Below, in pieces: positions 1 to 11,954 of a stretch of DNA of 64,000 nucleotides (position 1 is the first letter of the stretch; the number at the start of each line of letters is the position of its first letter). The DNA is taken from assembly GCA_036245805.1 (NCBI GenBank), contig BTRK01000003.1, positions 44,382,044 through 44,446,043 of the forward strand. The letters run 5' to 3'. A program made the position numbers and the translations under genes. The stretch comes from Pristionchus mayeri (lineage: Eukaryota > Nematoda > Chromadorea > Rhabditida > Neodiplogasteridae). A model generated the notes under the pieces. The model was not told the origin of the DNA. It did no database searches and worked only from the letters and a program-made list of their open reading frames with translations.

Positions 1-18
1 GCTGCTCAAATGTCCAAG

Positions 19-30
19 TCTGTGGTTGCC
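19..30. repeat. Type A variable box (example in the first monomer)
   Basis: This is a representative of the type A family. Most copies carry GTCTGGGGTTGC in this box; the copy here is the common sub-allele GTCTGTGGTTGC. Type A monomers end in CTCAAAAATC, CTCAACAATC, CTCAACAAATC or CTCAAAATC. They contain no TAA, TAG or TGA in any + frame. On the - strand each carries two TGA triplets, in different frames. All 39- and 41-bp length variants noticed belong to this family. Coordinates are approximate to a base because the box is defined by alignment of monomers. Confidence 0.85.
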
Positions 31-59
31 TCAACAAATCGGCTGCTCAAATGTCCAAG

Positions 60-80
60 TACGGAGTGAGCTCAGAAATC
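60..80. repeat. Type B variable box with TGAGCTCA palindrome (example)
   Basis: This is a representative type B monomer. The box reads GTACGGAGTGAG and the tail CTCAGAAATC. Against type A it differs at seven of 40 positions (21, 22, 25, 28, 29, 30 and 35). The box and tail together make TGAGCTCA, an 8-bp perfect palindrome at monomer positions 27-34, with a SacI site inside. The TGA at 27-29 is the main source of + strand stop codons in the array. Sub-alleles begin GTATGG, GTCAGG, GTCCGG, GTCGGGGG and GGCGGGGG. Confidence 0.85.
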
Positions 81-3000
81 GGCTGCTCAAATGTCCAAGT
101 ACGGAGTGAGCTCAGAAATCGGCTGCTCAAATGTCCAAGTCTGGGGTTGCCTCAACAATCGGCTGCTCAAATGTCCAAGTCTGTGGTTGCCTCAAAAATC
201 GGCTGCTCAAATGTCCAAGTCTGGGGTTGCCTCAAAAATCGGCTGCTCAAATGTCCAAGTCAGGAGTGAGCTCAGAAATCCGCGGCTCAAATGTCCATGT
301 CTGGGGTTGCCTCAACAAATCGGCTGCTCAAATGTCCAAGTCTGGGGTTGCCTCAACAATCGGCTGCTCAAATGTCCAAGTCTGTGGTTGCCTCAAAAAT
401 TGGCTGCTCAAATGTCCAAGTCTGGGGTTGCCTCAAAAATCGGCTGCTCAAATGTCCAAGTCAGGAGTGAGCTCAGAAATCCGCGGCTCAAATGTCCATG
501 TCTGGGGTTGCCTCAACAAATCGGCTGCTCAAATGTCCAAGTATGGAGTGAGCTCAGAAATCGGCTGCTCAAAGGTCCAAGTACGGAGTGAGCTCAGAAA
601 TCGGCTGCTCAAATGTCCAAGTCTGGGGTTGCCTCAAAAATCGGCTGCTCAAATGTCCAAGTCTGGGGTTGCCTCAAAAATCGGCTGCTCAAATGTCAAA
701 GGCGGGGGTGAGCTCAGAAATCGGCTGCTCAAATGTCCAAGTCTGGGGTTGCCTCAAAAATCCGCTGCTCAAATGTCAAAGGCGGGGGTGAGCTCAGAAA
801 TCGGCTGCTCAAATGTCCAAGTCTGTGGTTGCCTCAAAAATCGGCTGCTCAAATGTCCAAGTCTGGGGTTGCCTCAAAAATCGGCTGCTCAAATGTCCAA
901 GTCAGGAGTGAGCTCAGAAATCCGCGGCTCAAATGTCCATGTCTGGGGTTGCCTCAACAAATCGGCTGCTCAAATGTCCAAGTATGGAGTGAGCTCAGAA
1001 ATCGGCTGCTCAAATGTCCAAGTACGGAGTGAGCTCAGAAATCGGCTGCTCAAATGTCCAAGTCTGGGGTTGCCTCAAAAATCGGCTGCTCAAATGTCCA
1101 AGTCTGGGGTTGCCTCAAAAATCGGCTGCTCAAATGTCCAAGTCTGGGGTTGCCTCAACAATCGGCTGCTCAAATGTCCATGTCCGGAGTGAGCTCAGAA
1201 TTCGGCTGCTCAAATGTCCAAGTCTGGGGTTGCCTCAAAAATCGGCTGCTCGAATGTCCAAGTACGGAGTGAGCTCAGAAATCGGCTGCTCAAATGTCCA
1301 AGTCGGGGGTGAGCTCAGAAATCCGCTGCTCAAATGTCAAAGGCGGGGGTGAGCTCAGAAATCGGCTGCTCAAATGTCCAAGTCTGTGGTTGCCTCAAAA
1401 ATCGGCTGCTCAAATGTCCAAGTCTGGGGTTGCCTCAAAAATCGGCTGCTCAAATGTCCAAGTCAGGAGTGAGCTCAGAAATCCGCGGCTCAAATGTCCA
1501 TGTCTGGGGTTGCCTCAACAAATCGGCTGCTCAAATGTCCAATTATGGAGTGAGCTCAGAAATCGGCTGCTCAAATGTCCAAGTACGGAGTGAGCTCAGA
1601 AATCGGCTGCTCAAATGTCCAAGTCTGGGGTTGCCTCAAAAATCGGCTGCTCAAATGTCCAAGTCTGGGGTTGCCTCAAAAATCGGCTGCTCAAATGTCC
1701 AAGTCTGGGGTTGCCTCAACAATCGGCTGCTCAAATGTCCATGTCCGGAGTGAGCTCAGAAATCGGCTGCTCAAATGTCCAAGTCTGGGGTTGCCTCAAA
1801 AATCGGCTGCTCAAATGTCCAAGTCGGGGGTGAGCTCAGAAATCCGCTGCTCAAATGTCCAAGGCGGGGGTGAGCTCAGAAATCGGCTGCTCAAATGTCC
1901 ATGTCCGGAGTGAGCTCAAAAATCGGCTGCTTAAATGTCCAAGTCTGGGGTTGCCTCAAAAATCGGCTGCTCAAATGTCAAAGGCGGGGGTGAGCTCAGA
2001 AATCGGCTGCTCAAATGTCCAAGTCTGGGGTTGCCTCAAAAATCCGCTGCTCAAATGTCAAAGGCGGGGGTGAGCTCAGAAATCGGCTGCTCAAATGTCC
2101 AAGTCTGTGGTTGCCTCAAAAATCGGCTGCTCAAATGTCCAAGTCTGGGGTTGCCTCAAAAATCGGCTGCTCAAATGTCCAAGTCAGGAGTGAGCTCAGA
2201 AATCCGCGGCTCAAATGTCCATGTCTGGGGTTGCCTCAACAAATCGGCTGCTCAAATGTCCAAGTATGGAGTGAGCTCAGAAATCGGCTGCTCAAATGTC
2301 CAAGTACGGAGTGAGCTCAGAAATCGGCTGCTCAAATGTCCAAGTCTGGGGTTGCCTCAAAAATCGGCTGCTCAAATGTCCAAGTCTGGGGTTGCCTCAA
2401 AAATCGGCTGCTCAAATGTCCAAGTCTGGGGTTGCCTCAACAATCGGCTGCTCAAATGTCCATGTCCGGAGTGAGCTCAGAAATCGGCTGCTCAAATGTC
2501 CAAGTCTGTGGTTGCCTCAACAAATCGGCTGCTCAAATGTCCAAGTACGGAGTGAGCTCAGAAATCGGCTGCTCAAATGTCCAAGTACGGAGTGAGCTCA
2601 GAAATCGGCTGCTCAAATGTCCAAGTCTGGGGTTGCCTCAACAATCGGCTGCTCAAATGTCCAAGTCTGTGGTTGCCTCAAAAATCGGCTGCTCAAATGT
2701 CCAAGTCTGGGGTTGCCTCAAAAATCGGCTGCTCAAATGTCCAAGTCAGGAGTGAGCTCAGAAATCCGCGGCTCAAATGTCCATGTCTGGGGTTGCCTCA
2801 ACAAATCGGCTGCTCAAATGTCCAAGTATGGAGTGAGCTCAGAAATCGGCTGCTCAAATGTCCAAGTACGGAGTGAGCTCAGAAATCGGCTGCTCAAATG
2901 TCCAAGTCTGGGGTTGCCTCAAAAATCGGCTGCTCAAATGTCCAAGTCTGGGGTTGCCTCAAAAATCGGCTGCTCAAATGTCCAAGTCTGGGGTTGCCTC

Positions 3001-3245
3001 AACAATCGGCTGCTCAAATGTCCAAGTCTGGGGTTGCCTCAAAAATCGGCTGCTCAAATGTCCAAGTCTGGGGTTGCCTCAACAATCGGCTGCTCAAATG
3101 TCCATGTCCGGAGTGAGCTCAGAAATCGGCTGCTCAAATGTCCAAGTCTGGGGTTTCCTCAAAAATCGGCTGCTCAAATGTCCAAGTCAGGAGTGAGCTC
3201 AGAAATCCGCGGCTCAAATGTCCATGTCTGGGGTTGCCTCAACAA

Positions 3246-5522
3246 ATCGGCTGCTCAAATGTCCAAGTCTGGGGTTCCCTCAAAAATCGGCTGCTCAAAT
3301 GTCCAAGTCTGGGGTTGCCTCAACAATCGGCTGCTCAAATGTCCATGTCCGGAGTGAGCTCAGAAATCGGCTGCTCAAATGTCCAAGTCTGGGGTTGCCT
3401 CAAAAATCGGCTGCTCAAATGTCCAAGTCTGGGGTTGCCTCAACAATCGGCTGCTCAAATGTCCATGTCCGGAGTGAGCTCAAAAATCGGCTGCTCAAAT
3501 GTCCAAGTCTGGGGTTGCCTCAAAAATCGGCTGCTCAAATGTCCAAGTCTGTGGTTGCCTCAACAAATCGGCTGCTCAAATGTCCAAGTACGGAGTGAGC
3601 TCAGAAATCGGCTGCTCAAATGTCCAAGTACGGAGTGAGCTCAGAAATCGGCTGCTCAAATGTCCAAGTCTGGGGTTGCCTCAACAATCGGCTGCTCAAA
3701 TGTCCAAGTCTGTGGTTGCCTCAAAAATCGGCTGCTCAAATGTCCAAGTCTGGGGTTGCCTCAAAAATCGGCTGCTCAAATGTCCAAGTCAGGAGTGAGC
3801 TCAGAAATCCGCGGCTCAAATGTCCATGTCTGGGGTTGCCTCAACAAATCGGCTGCTCAAATGTCCAAGTATGGAGTGAGCTCAGAAATCGGCTGCTCAA
3901 ATGTCCAAGTCTGGGGTTGCCTCAACAATCGGCTGCTCAAATGTCCAAGTCTGTGGTTGCCTCAAAAATCGGCTGCTCAAATGTCCAAGTCTGGGGTTGC
4001 CTCAAAAATCGGCTGCTCAAATGTCCAAGTCTGGGGTTGCCTCAACAATCGGCTGCTCAAATGTCCATGTCCGGAGTGAGCTCAGAAATCGGCTGCTCAA
4101 ATGTCCAAGTCTGGGGTTGCCTCAAAAATCGGCTTCTCGAATGTCCAAGTACGGAGTGAGCTCAGAAATCTGCTGCTCAAATGTCCAAGTCGGGGGTGAG
4201 CTCAGAAATCCGCTGCTCAAATGTCCAAGGCGGGGGTGAGCTCAGAAATCGGCTGCTCAAATGTCCATGTCTGGGGTTGCCTCAAAAATCGGCTGTTCAA
4301 ATGTCCAAGTCTGGGGTTGCCTCAACAAATCGGCTGCTCAAATGTCCAAGTACGGAGTGAGCTCAGAAATCGGCTGCTCAAATGTCCAAGTCTGGGGTTT
4401 CCTCAAAAATCGGCTGCTCAAATGTCCAAGTCTGGGGTTGCCTCAACAATCGGCTGCTCAAATGTCCATGTCCGGAGTGAGCTCAGAAATCGGCTGCTCA
4501 AATGTCCAAGTCTGGGGTTGCCTCAAAAATCGGCTGCTCAAATGTCCAAGTCTGGGGTTGCCTCAACAATCGGCTGCTCAAATGTCCATGTCCGGAGTGA
4601 GCTCAAAAATCGGCTGCTCAAATGTCCAAGTCTGGGGTTGCCTCAAAAATCGGCTGCTCAAATGTCCAAGTCTGTGGTTGCCTCAACAAATCGGCTGCTC
4701 AAATGTCCAAGTACGGAGTGAGCTCAGAAATCGGCTGCTCAAATGTCCAAGTACGGAGTGAGCTCAGAAATCGGCTGCTCAAATGTCCAAGTCTGGGGTT
4801 GCCTCAACAATCGGCTGCTCAAATGTCCAAGTCTGTGGTTGCCTCAAAAATCGGCTGCTCAAATGTCCAAGTCTGGGGTTGCCTCAAAAATCGGCTGCTC
4901 AAATGTCCAAGTCAGGAGTGAGCTCAGAAATCCGCGGCTCAAATGTCCATGTCTGGGGTTGCCTCAACAAATCGGCTGCTCAAATGTCCAAGTATGGAGT
5001 GAGCTCAGAAATCGGCTGCTCAAATGTCCAAGTCTGGGGTTGCCTCAACAATCGGCTGCTCAAATGTCCAAGTCTGTGGTTGCCTCAAAAATCGGCTGCT
5101 CAAATGTCCAAGTCTGGGGTTGCCTCAAAAATCGGCTGCTCAAATGTCCAAGTCTGGGGTTGCCTCAACAATCGGCTGCTCAAATGTCCATGTCCGGAGT
5201 GAGCTCAGAAATCGGCTGCTCAAATGTCCAAGTCTGGGGTTGCCTCAAAAATCGGCTTCTCGAATGTCCAAGTACGGAGTGAGCTCAGAAATCTGCTGCT
5301 CAAATGTCCAAGTCGGGGGTGAGCTCAGAAATCCGCTGCTCAAATGTCCAAGGCGGGGGTGAGCTCAGAAATCGGCTGCTCAAATGTCCATGTCTGGGGT
5401 TGCCTCAAAAATCGGCTGTTCAAATGTCCAAGTCTGGGGTTGCCTCAACAAATCGGCTGCTCAAATGTCCAAGTACGGAGTGAGCTCAGAAATCGGCTGC
5501 TCAAATGTCCAAGTCTGGGGTT
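3246..5522. repeat. Tandem duplication, 1,123-bp period
   Basis: About 3246-4368 is followed directly by a near-identical copy at 4369-5491. The match runs on to about 5522, where GGGTTT (4396-4401) meets GGGTTG. The one clear difference noticed is near 3277 (GGGGTTCCC against GGGGTTTCC near 4400). Shared rare variants include the GGCTTCTCGA core near 4132 and 5255, and GGCTGTTCAA near 4291 and 5414. The period is 28 monomers with small length changes. Copying of several private variants together shows block duplication. Confidence 0.88.
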
Positions 5523-5740
5523 GCCTCAAAATCGGCTTCTCAAATGTCCAAGTCTGGGGTTGCCTCAAAAATCGGCTGCTCAAATGTCCAAGTCTGTGGT
5601 TGCCTCAACAAATCGGCTGCTCAAATGTCCAAGTACGGAGTGAGCTCAGAAATCGGCTGCTCAAATGTCCAAGTCTGGGGTTGCCTCAACAATCGGCTGC
5701 TCAAATGTCCAAGTCAGGAGTGAGCTCAGAAATCCGCGGC

Positions 5741-8700
5741 TCAAATGTCCATGTCTGGGGTTGCCTCAAAAATCGGCTGCTCAAATGTCCAAGTCTGGGG
5801 TTACCTCAAAAATCGGCTGCTCAAATGTCCAAGTCTGGGGTGAGCTCAGAAATCGGCTGCTCAAATGTCCAAGGCGGGGGTGAGCTCAGAAATCGGCTGC
5901 TCAAATGTCCAAGTACGGAGTGAGCTCAGAAATCGGCTGCTCAAATGTCCAAGTCTGGGGTTGCCTCAACAATCGGCTGCTCAAATGTCCAAGTCAGGAG
6001 TGAGCTCAGAAATCCGCGGCTCAAATGTCCATGTCTGGGGTTGCCTCAACAAATCGGCTGCTCAAATGTCCAAGTACGGAGTGAGCTCAGAAATCGGCTG
6101 CTCAAATGTCCAAGTCGGGGGTGAGCTCAGAAATCCGCTGCTCAAGTGTCCAAGGCGGGGGTGAGCTCAGAAATCGGCTGCTCAAATGTCCATGTCTGGG
6201 GTTGCCTCAAAAATCGGCTGCTCAAATGTCCAAGTCAGGAGTGAGCTCAGAAATCCGCTGCTCAAATGTCCAAGTCGGGGGTGAGCTCAGAAATCCGCTG
6301 CTCAAATGTCCAAGGCGGGGGTGTGCTCAGAAATCGGCTGCTCAAGTGTCCAAGGCGGGGGTTACCTCAAAAATCGGCTGCTCAAATGTCCAAGTCGGGG
6401 GTGAGCTCAGAAATCCGCTGCTCAAATGTCCAAGTCGGGGGTGAGCTCAGAAATCCGCTGCTCAAATGTCCAAGGCGGGGGTGTGCTCAGAAATCGGCTG
6501 CTCAAGTGTCCAAGGCGGGGGTTACCTCAAAAATCGGCTGCTCAAATGTCCAAGTCGGGGGTGAGCTCAGAAATCCGCTGCTCAAATGTCCAAGTACGGA
6601 GTGAGCTCAGAAATCGGCTGCTCAAATGTCCAAGTCTGGGGTTGCCTCAAAAATCGGCTGCTCAAATGTCCAAGTACGGAGTGAGCTCAGAAATCGGCTG
6701 CTCAAATGTCCAAGTCTGGGGTTGCCTCAAAATCGGCTTCTCAAATGTCCAAGTCTGGAGTTGCCTCAAAAATCGGCTGCTCAAATGTCCAAGTCTGTGG
6801 TTGCCTCAACAAATCGGCTGCTCAAATGTCCAAGTACGGAGTGAGCTCAGAAATCCGCGGCTCAAATGTCCATGTCTGGGGTTGCCTCAAAAATCGGCTG
6901 CTCAAATGTCCAAGTCTGGGGTTACCTCAAAAATCGGCTGCTCAAATGTCCAAGTCAGGAGTGAGCTCAGAAATCCGCTGCTCAAATGTCCAAGGCGGGG
7001 GTGAGCTCAGAAATCGGCTGCTCAAATGTCCAAGACTGGGGTTGCCTCAACAAATCGGCTGCTCAAATGTCCAAGTACGGAGTGAGCTCAGAAATCGGCT
7101 GCTCAAATGTCCAAGTCTGGGGTTGCCTCAACAAATCGGCTGCTCAAATGTCCAAGTCAGGAGTGAGCTCAGAAATCCGCTGCTCAAATGCCCAAGGCGG
7201 GGGTGAGCTCAGAAATCGGCTGCTCAAATGTCCATGTCTGGGGTTGCCTCAAAAATCGGCTGCTCAAATGTCCAAGTCAGGAGTGAGCTCAGAAATCGGC
7301 TGCTCAAATGTCCAAGTCTGGGGTTGCCTCAAAAATCGGCTGCTCACATGTCCAAGTCTGGGGTTGCCTCAAAAATCGGCTGCTCAAATGTCCAAGTCTG
7401 GGGTTGCCTCAACAATCGGCTGCTCAAATGTCCATGTCCGGAGTGAGCTCAGAAATCGGCTGCTCAAATGTCCAAGTCTGGGGTTTCCTCAAAAATCGGC
7501 TGCTCAAATGTCCAAGTCTGGGGTTGCCTCAACAAATCGGCTGCTCAAATGTCCAAGTACGGAGTGAGCTCAGAAATCGGCTGCTCAAATGTCCAAGTCT
7601 GGGGTTGCCTCAACAATCGGCTGCTCAAATGTCCAAGTCTGGGGTTGCCTCAACAAATCGGCTGCTCAAATGTCCAAGTACGGAGTGAGCTCAGAAATCG
7701 GCTGCTCAAATGTCCAAGTCTGGGGTTGCCTCAACAATCGGCTGCTCAAATGTCCAAGTCAGGAGTGAGCTCAGAAATCCGCGGCTCAAATGTCCATGTC
7801 TGGGGTTGCCTCAAAAATCGGCTGCTCAAATGTCCAAGTCTGGGGTTACCTCAAAAATCGGCTGCTCAAATGTCCAAGTCTGGGGTGAGCTCAGAAATCG
7901 GCTGCTCAAATGTCCAAGTACGGAGTGAGCTCAGAAATCCGCTGCTCAAGTGTCCAAGGCGGGGGTGAGCTCAGAAATCGGCTGCTCAAATGTCCAAGTA
8001 CGGAGTGAGCTCAGAAATCGGCTGCTCAAATGTCCAAGTCTGGGGTTGCCTCAACAATCGGCTGCTCAAATGTCCAAGTCAGGAGTGAGCTCAGAAATCC
8101 GCGGCTCAAATGTCCATGTCTGGGGTTGCCTCAACAAATCGGTTGCTCAAATGTCCAAGTACGGAGTGAGCTCAGAAATCGGCTGCTCAAATGTCCAAGT
8201 CGGGGGTGAGCTCAGAAATCCGCTGCTCAAGTGTCCAAGGCGGGGGTGAGCTCAGAAATCGGCTGCTCAAATGTCCATGTCTGGGGTTGCCTCAAAAATC
8301 GGCTGCTCAAATGTCCAAGTCAGGAGTGAGCTCAGAAATCCGCTGCTCAAATGTCCAAGTCGGGGGTGAGCTCAGAAATCCGCTGCTCAAATGTCCAAGG
8401 CGGGGGTGTGCTCAGAAATCGGCTGCTCAAGTGTCCAAGGCGGGGGTTACCTCAAAAATCGGCTGCTCAAATGTCCAAGTCGGGGGTGAGCTCAGAAATC
8501 CGCTGCTCAAATGTCCAAGTACGGAGTGAGCTCAGAAATCGGCTGCTCAAATGTCCAAGTCTGGGGTTGCCTCAAAAATCGGCTGCTCAAATGTCCAAGT
8601 ACGGAGTGAGCTCAGAAATCGGCTGCTCAAATGTCCAAGTCAGGAGTGAGCTCAGAAATCCGCGGCTCAAATGTCCATGTCTGGGGTTGCCTCAACAAAT

Positions 8701-8827
8701 CGGCTGCTCAAATGTCCAAGTACGGAGTGAGCTCAGAAATCGGCTGCTCAAATGTCCAAGTCGGGGGTGAGCTCAGAAATCCGCTGCTCAAGTGTCCAAG
8801 GCGGGGGTGAGCTCAGAAATCGGCTGC
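5741..8827. repeat. Segmental duplication, copy 1 (3,087 bp)
   Basis: This is the first copy of a roughly 3.1-kb block whose second copy follows directly at 8828. Spacing between matching points is exactly 3,087 bp up to about 7,260 and 3,127 bp afterwards, because the second copy holds one extra monomer. Shared private variants include a box starting GACTGG near 7035, ATGCCCAAGG near 7188 and CTCACATG near 7346. The block contains an internal 160-bp (four-monomer) tandem duplication at 6266-6425 and 6426-6585. G-rich monomers are common. A private change, GGTTGCTC near 8142, is absent from copy 2. Confidence 0.9.
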
Positions 8828-11800
8828 TCAAATGTCCATGTCTGGGGTTGCCTCAAAAATCGGCTGCTCAAATGTCCAAGTCTGGGGTTACCTCAAAAAT
8901 CGGCTGCTCAAATGTCCAAGTCTGGGGTGAGCTCAGAAATCGGCTGCTCAAATGTCCAAGGCGGGGGTGAGCTCAGAAATCGGCTGCTCAAATGTCCAAG
9001 TACGGAGTGAGCTCAGAAATCGGCTGCTCAAATGTCCAAGTCTGGGGTTGCCTCAACAATCGGCTGCTCAAATGTCCAAGTCAGGAGTGAGCTCAGAAAT
9101 CCGCGGCTCAAATGTCCATGTCTGGGGTTGCCTCAACAAATCGGCTGCTCAAATGTCCAAGTACGGAGTGAGCTCAGAAATCGGCTGCTCAAATGTCCAA
9201 GTCGGGGGTGAGCTCAGAAATCCGCTGCTCAAGTGTCCAAGGCGGGGGTGAGCTCAGAAATCGGCTGCTCAAATGTCCATGTCTGGGGTTGCCTCAAAAA
9301 TCGGCTGCTCAAATGTCCAAGTCAGGAGTGAGCTCAGAAATCCGCTGCTCAAATGTCCAAGTCGGGGGTGAGCTCAGAAATCCGCTGCTCAAATGTCCAA
9401 GGCGGGGGTGTGCTCAGAAATCGGCTGCTCAAGTGTCCAAGGCGGGGGTTACCTCAAAAATCGGCTGCTCAAATGTCCAAGTCGGGGGTGAGCTCAGAAA
9501 TCCGCTGCTCAAATGTCCAAGTCGGGGGTGAGCTCAGAAATCCGCTGCTCAAATGTCCAAGGCGGGGGTGTGCTCAGAAATCGGCTGCTCAAGTGTCCAA
9601 GGCGGGGGTTACCTCAAAAATCGGCTGCTCAAATGTCCAAGTCGGGGGTGAGCTCAGAAATCCGCTGCTCAAATGTCCAAGTACGGAGTGAGCTCAGAAA
9701 TCGGCTGCTCAAATGTCCAAGTCTGGGGTTGCCTCAAAAATCGGCTGCTCAAATGTCCAAGTACGGAGTGAGCTCAGAAATCGGCTGCTCAAATGTCCAA
9801 GTCTGGGGTTGCCTCAAAATCGGCTTCTCAAATGTCCAAGTCTGGAGTTGCCTCAAAAATCGGCTGCTCAAATGTCCAAGTCTGTGGTTGCCTCAACAAA
9901 TCGGCTGCTCAAATGTCCAAGTACGGAGTGAGCTCAGAAATCCGCGGCTCAAATGTCCATGTCTGGGGTTGCCTCAAAAATCGGCTGCTCAAATGTCCAA
10001 GTCTGGGGTTACCTCAAAAATCGGCTGCTCAAATGTCCAAGTCAGGAGTGAGCTCAGAAATCCGCTGCTCAAATGTCCAAGGCGGGGGTGAGCTCAGAAA
10101 TCGGCTGCTCAAATGTCCAAGACTGGGGTTGCCTCAACAAATCGGCTGCTCAAATGTCCAAGTACGGAGTGAGCTCAGAAATCGGCTGCTCAAATGTCCA
10201 AGTCTGGGGTTGCCTCAACAAATCGGCTGCTCAAATGTCCAAGTCAGGAGTGAGCTCAGAAATCCGCTGCTCAAATGCCCAAGGCGGGGGTGAGCTCAGA
10301 AATCGGCTGCTCAAATGTCCATGTCTGGGGTTGCCTCAAAAATCGGCTGCTCAAATGTCCAAGTCAGGAGTGAGCTCAGAAATCGGCTGCTCAAATGTCC
10401 AAGTACGGAGTGAGCTCAGAAATCGGCTGCTCAAATGTCCAAGTCTGGGGTTGCCTCAAAAATCGGCTGCTCACATGTCCAAGTCTGGGGTTGCCTCAAA
10501 AATCGGCTGCTCAAATGTCCAAGTCTGGGGTTGCCTCAACAATCGGCTGCTCAAATGTCCATGTCCGGAGTGAGCTCAGAAATCGGCTGCTCAAATGTCC
10601 AAGTCTGGGGTTTCCTCAAAAATCGGCTGCTCAAATGTCCAAGTCTGGGGTTGCCTCAACAAATCGGCTGCTCAAATGTCCAAGTACGGAGTGAGCTCAG
10701 AAATCGGCTGCTCAAATGTCCAAGTCTGGGGTTGCCTCAACAATCGGCTGCTCAAATGTCCAAGTCTGGGGTTGCCTCAACAAATCGGCTGCTCAAATGT
10801 CCAAGTACGGAGTGAGCTCAGAAATCGGCTGCTCAAATGTCCAAGTCTGGGGTTGCCTCAACAATCGGCTGCTCAAATGTCCAAGTCAGGAGTGAGCTCA
10901 GAAATCCGCGGCTCAAATGTCCATGTCTGGGGTTGCCTCAAAAATCGGCTGCTCAAATGTCCAAGTCTGGGGTTACCTCAAAAATCGGCTGCTCAAATGT
11001 CCAAGTCTGGGGTGAGCTCAGAAATCGGCTGCTCAAATGTCCAAGTACGGAGTGAGCTCAGAAATCCGCTGCTCAAGTGTCCAAGGCGGGGGTGAGCTCA
11101 GAAATCGGCTGCTCAAATGTCCAAGTACGGAGTGAGCTCAGAAATCGGCTGCTCAAATGTCCAAGTCTGGGGTTGCCTCAACAATCGGCTGCTCAAATGT
11201 CCAAGTCAGGAGTGAGCTCAGAAATCCGCGGCTCAAATGTCCATGTCTGGGGTTGCCTCAACAAATCGGCTGCTCAAATGTCCAAGTACGGAGTGAGCTC
11301 AGAAATCGGCTGCTCAAATGTCCAAGTCGGGGGTGAGCTCAGAAATCCGCTGCTCAAGTGTCCAAGGCGGGGGTGAGCTCAGAAATCGGCTGCTCAAATG
11401 TCCATGTCTGGGGTTGCCTCAAAAATCGGCTGCTCAAATGTCCAAGTCAGGAGTGAGCTCAGAAATCCGCTGCTCAAATGTCCAAGTCGGGGGTGAGCTC
11501 AGAAATCCGCTGCTCAAATGTCCAAGGCGGGGGTGTGCTCAGAAATCGGCTGCTCAAGTGTCCAAGGCGGGGGTTACCTCAAAAATCGGCTGCTCAAATG
11601 TCCAAGTCGGGGGTGAGCTCAGAAATCCGCTGCTCAAATGTCCAAGTACGGAGTGAGCTCAGAAATCGGCTGCTCAAATGTCCAAGTCTGGGGTTGCCTC
11701 AAAAATCGGCTGCTCAAATGTCCAAGTACGGAGTGAGCTCAGAAATCGGCTGCTCAAATGTCCAAGTCAGGAGTGAGCTCAGAAATCCGCGGCTCAAATG

Positions 11801-11954
11801 TCCATGTCTGGGGTTGCCTCAACAAATCGGCTGCTCAAATGTCCAAGTACGGAGTGAGCTCAGAAATCGGCTGCTCAAATGTCCAAGTCGGGGGTGAGCT
11901 CAGAAATCCGCTGCTCAAGTGTCCAAGGCGGGGGTGAGCTCAGAAATCGGCTGC
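8828..11954. repeat. Segmental duplication, copy 2 (3,127 bp)
   Basis: This is the adjacent second copy of the 5741-8827 block. It differs by an inserted 40-bp type B monomer at about 10393-10432 and by scattered substitutions. The 160-bp internal duplication is kept at 9353-9512 and 9513-9672. The private variants of copy 1 recur at the expected spacing (GACTGG box near 10122, ATGCCCAAGG near 10275, CTCACATG near 10473). Insertion of exactly one monomer points to unequal exchange or replication slippage in register. Confidence 0.9.

Larger units (their letters stand above)
1..3245. repeat. Left block: mosaic of type A and B with sparse G-rich units
   Basis: Type A and type B monomers alternate irregularly, with a few G-rich monomers. 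A distinctive core variant with C16A, reading ATGTCAAAGG, occurs near 696, 775, 1337, 1977 and 2057. It ties together two overlapping duplications: about 634-1225 matches 1916-2507 at 1,282 bp spacing, and about 757-1248 matches 1318-1809 at 561 bp spacing. Positions 1-341 match 2487-2827. There is no gene; the 353-codon open frame at 131-1192 is a by-product of stop-poor type A monomers. Confidence 0.85.

Noticed and set aside
131..1192. A long repetitive protein gene (353 codons)
   Set aside because: The period is 40 bp, not a multiple of three. All three + frames are equally open, stop-free stretches follow type A content, and similar frames overlap in other registers.
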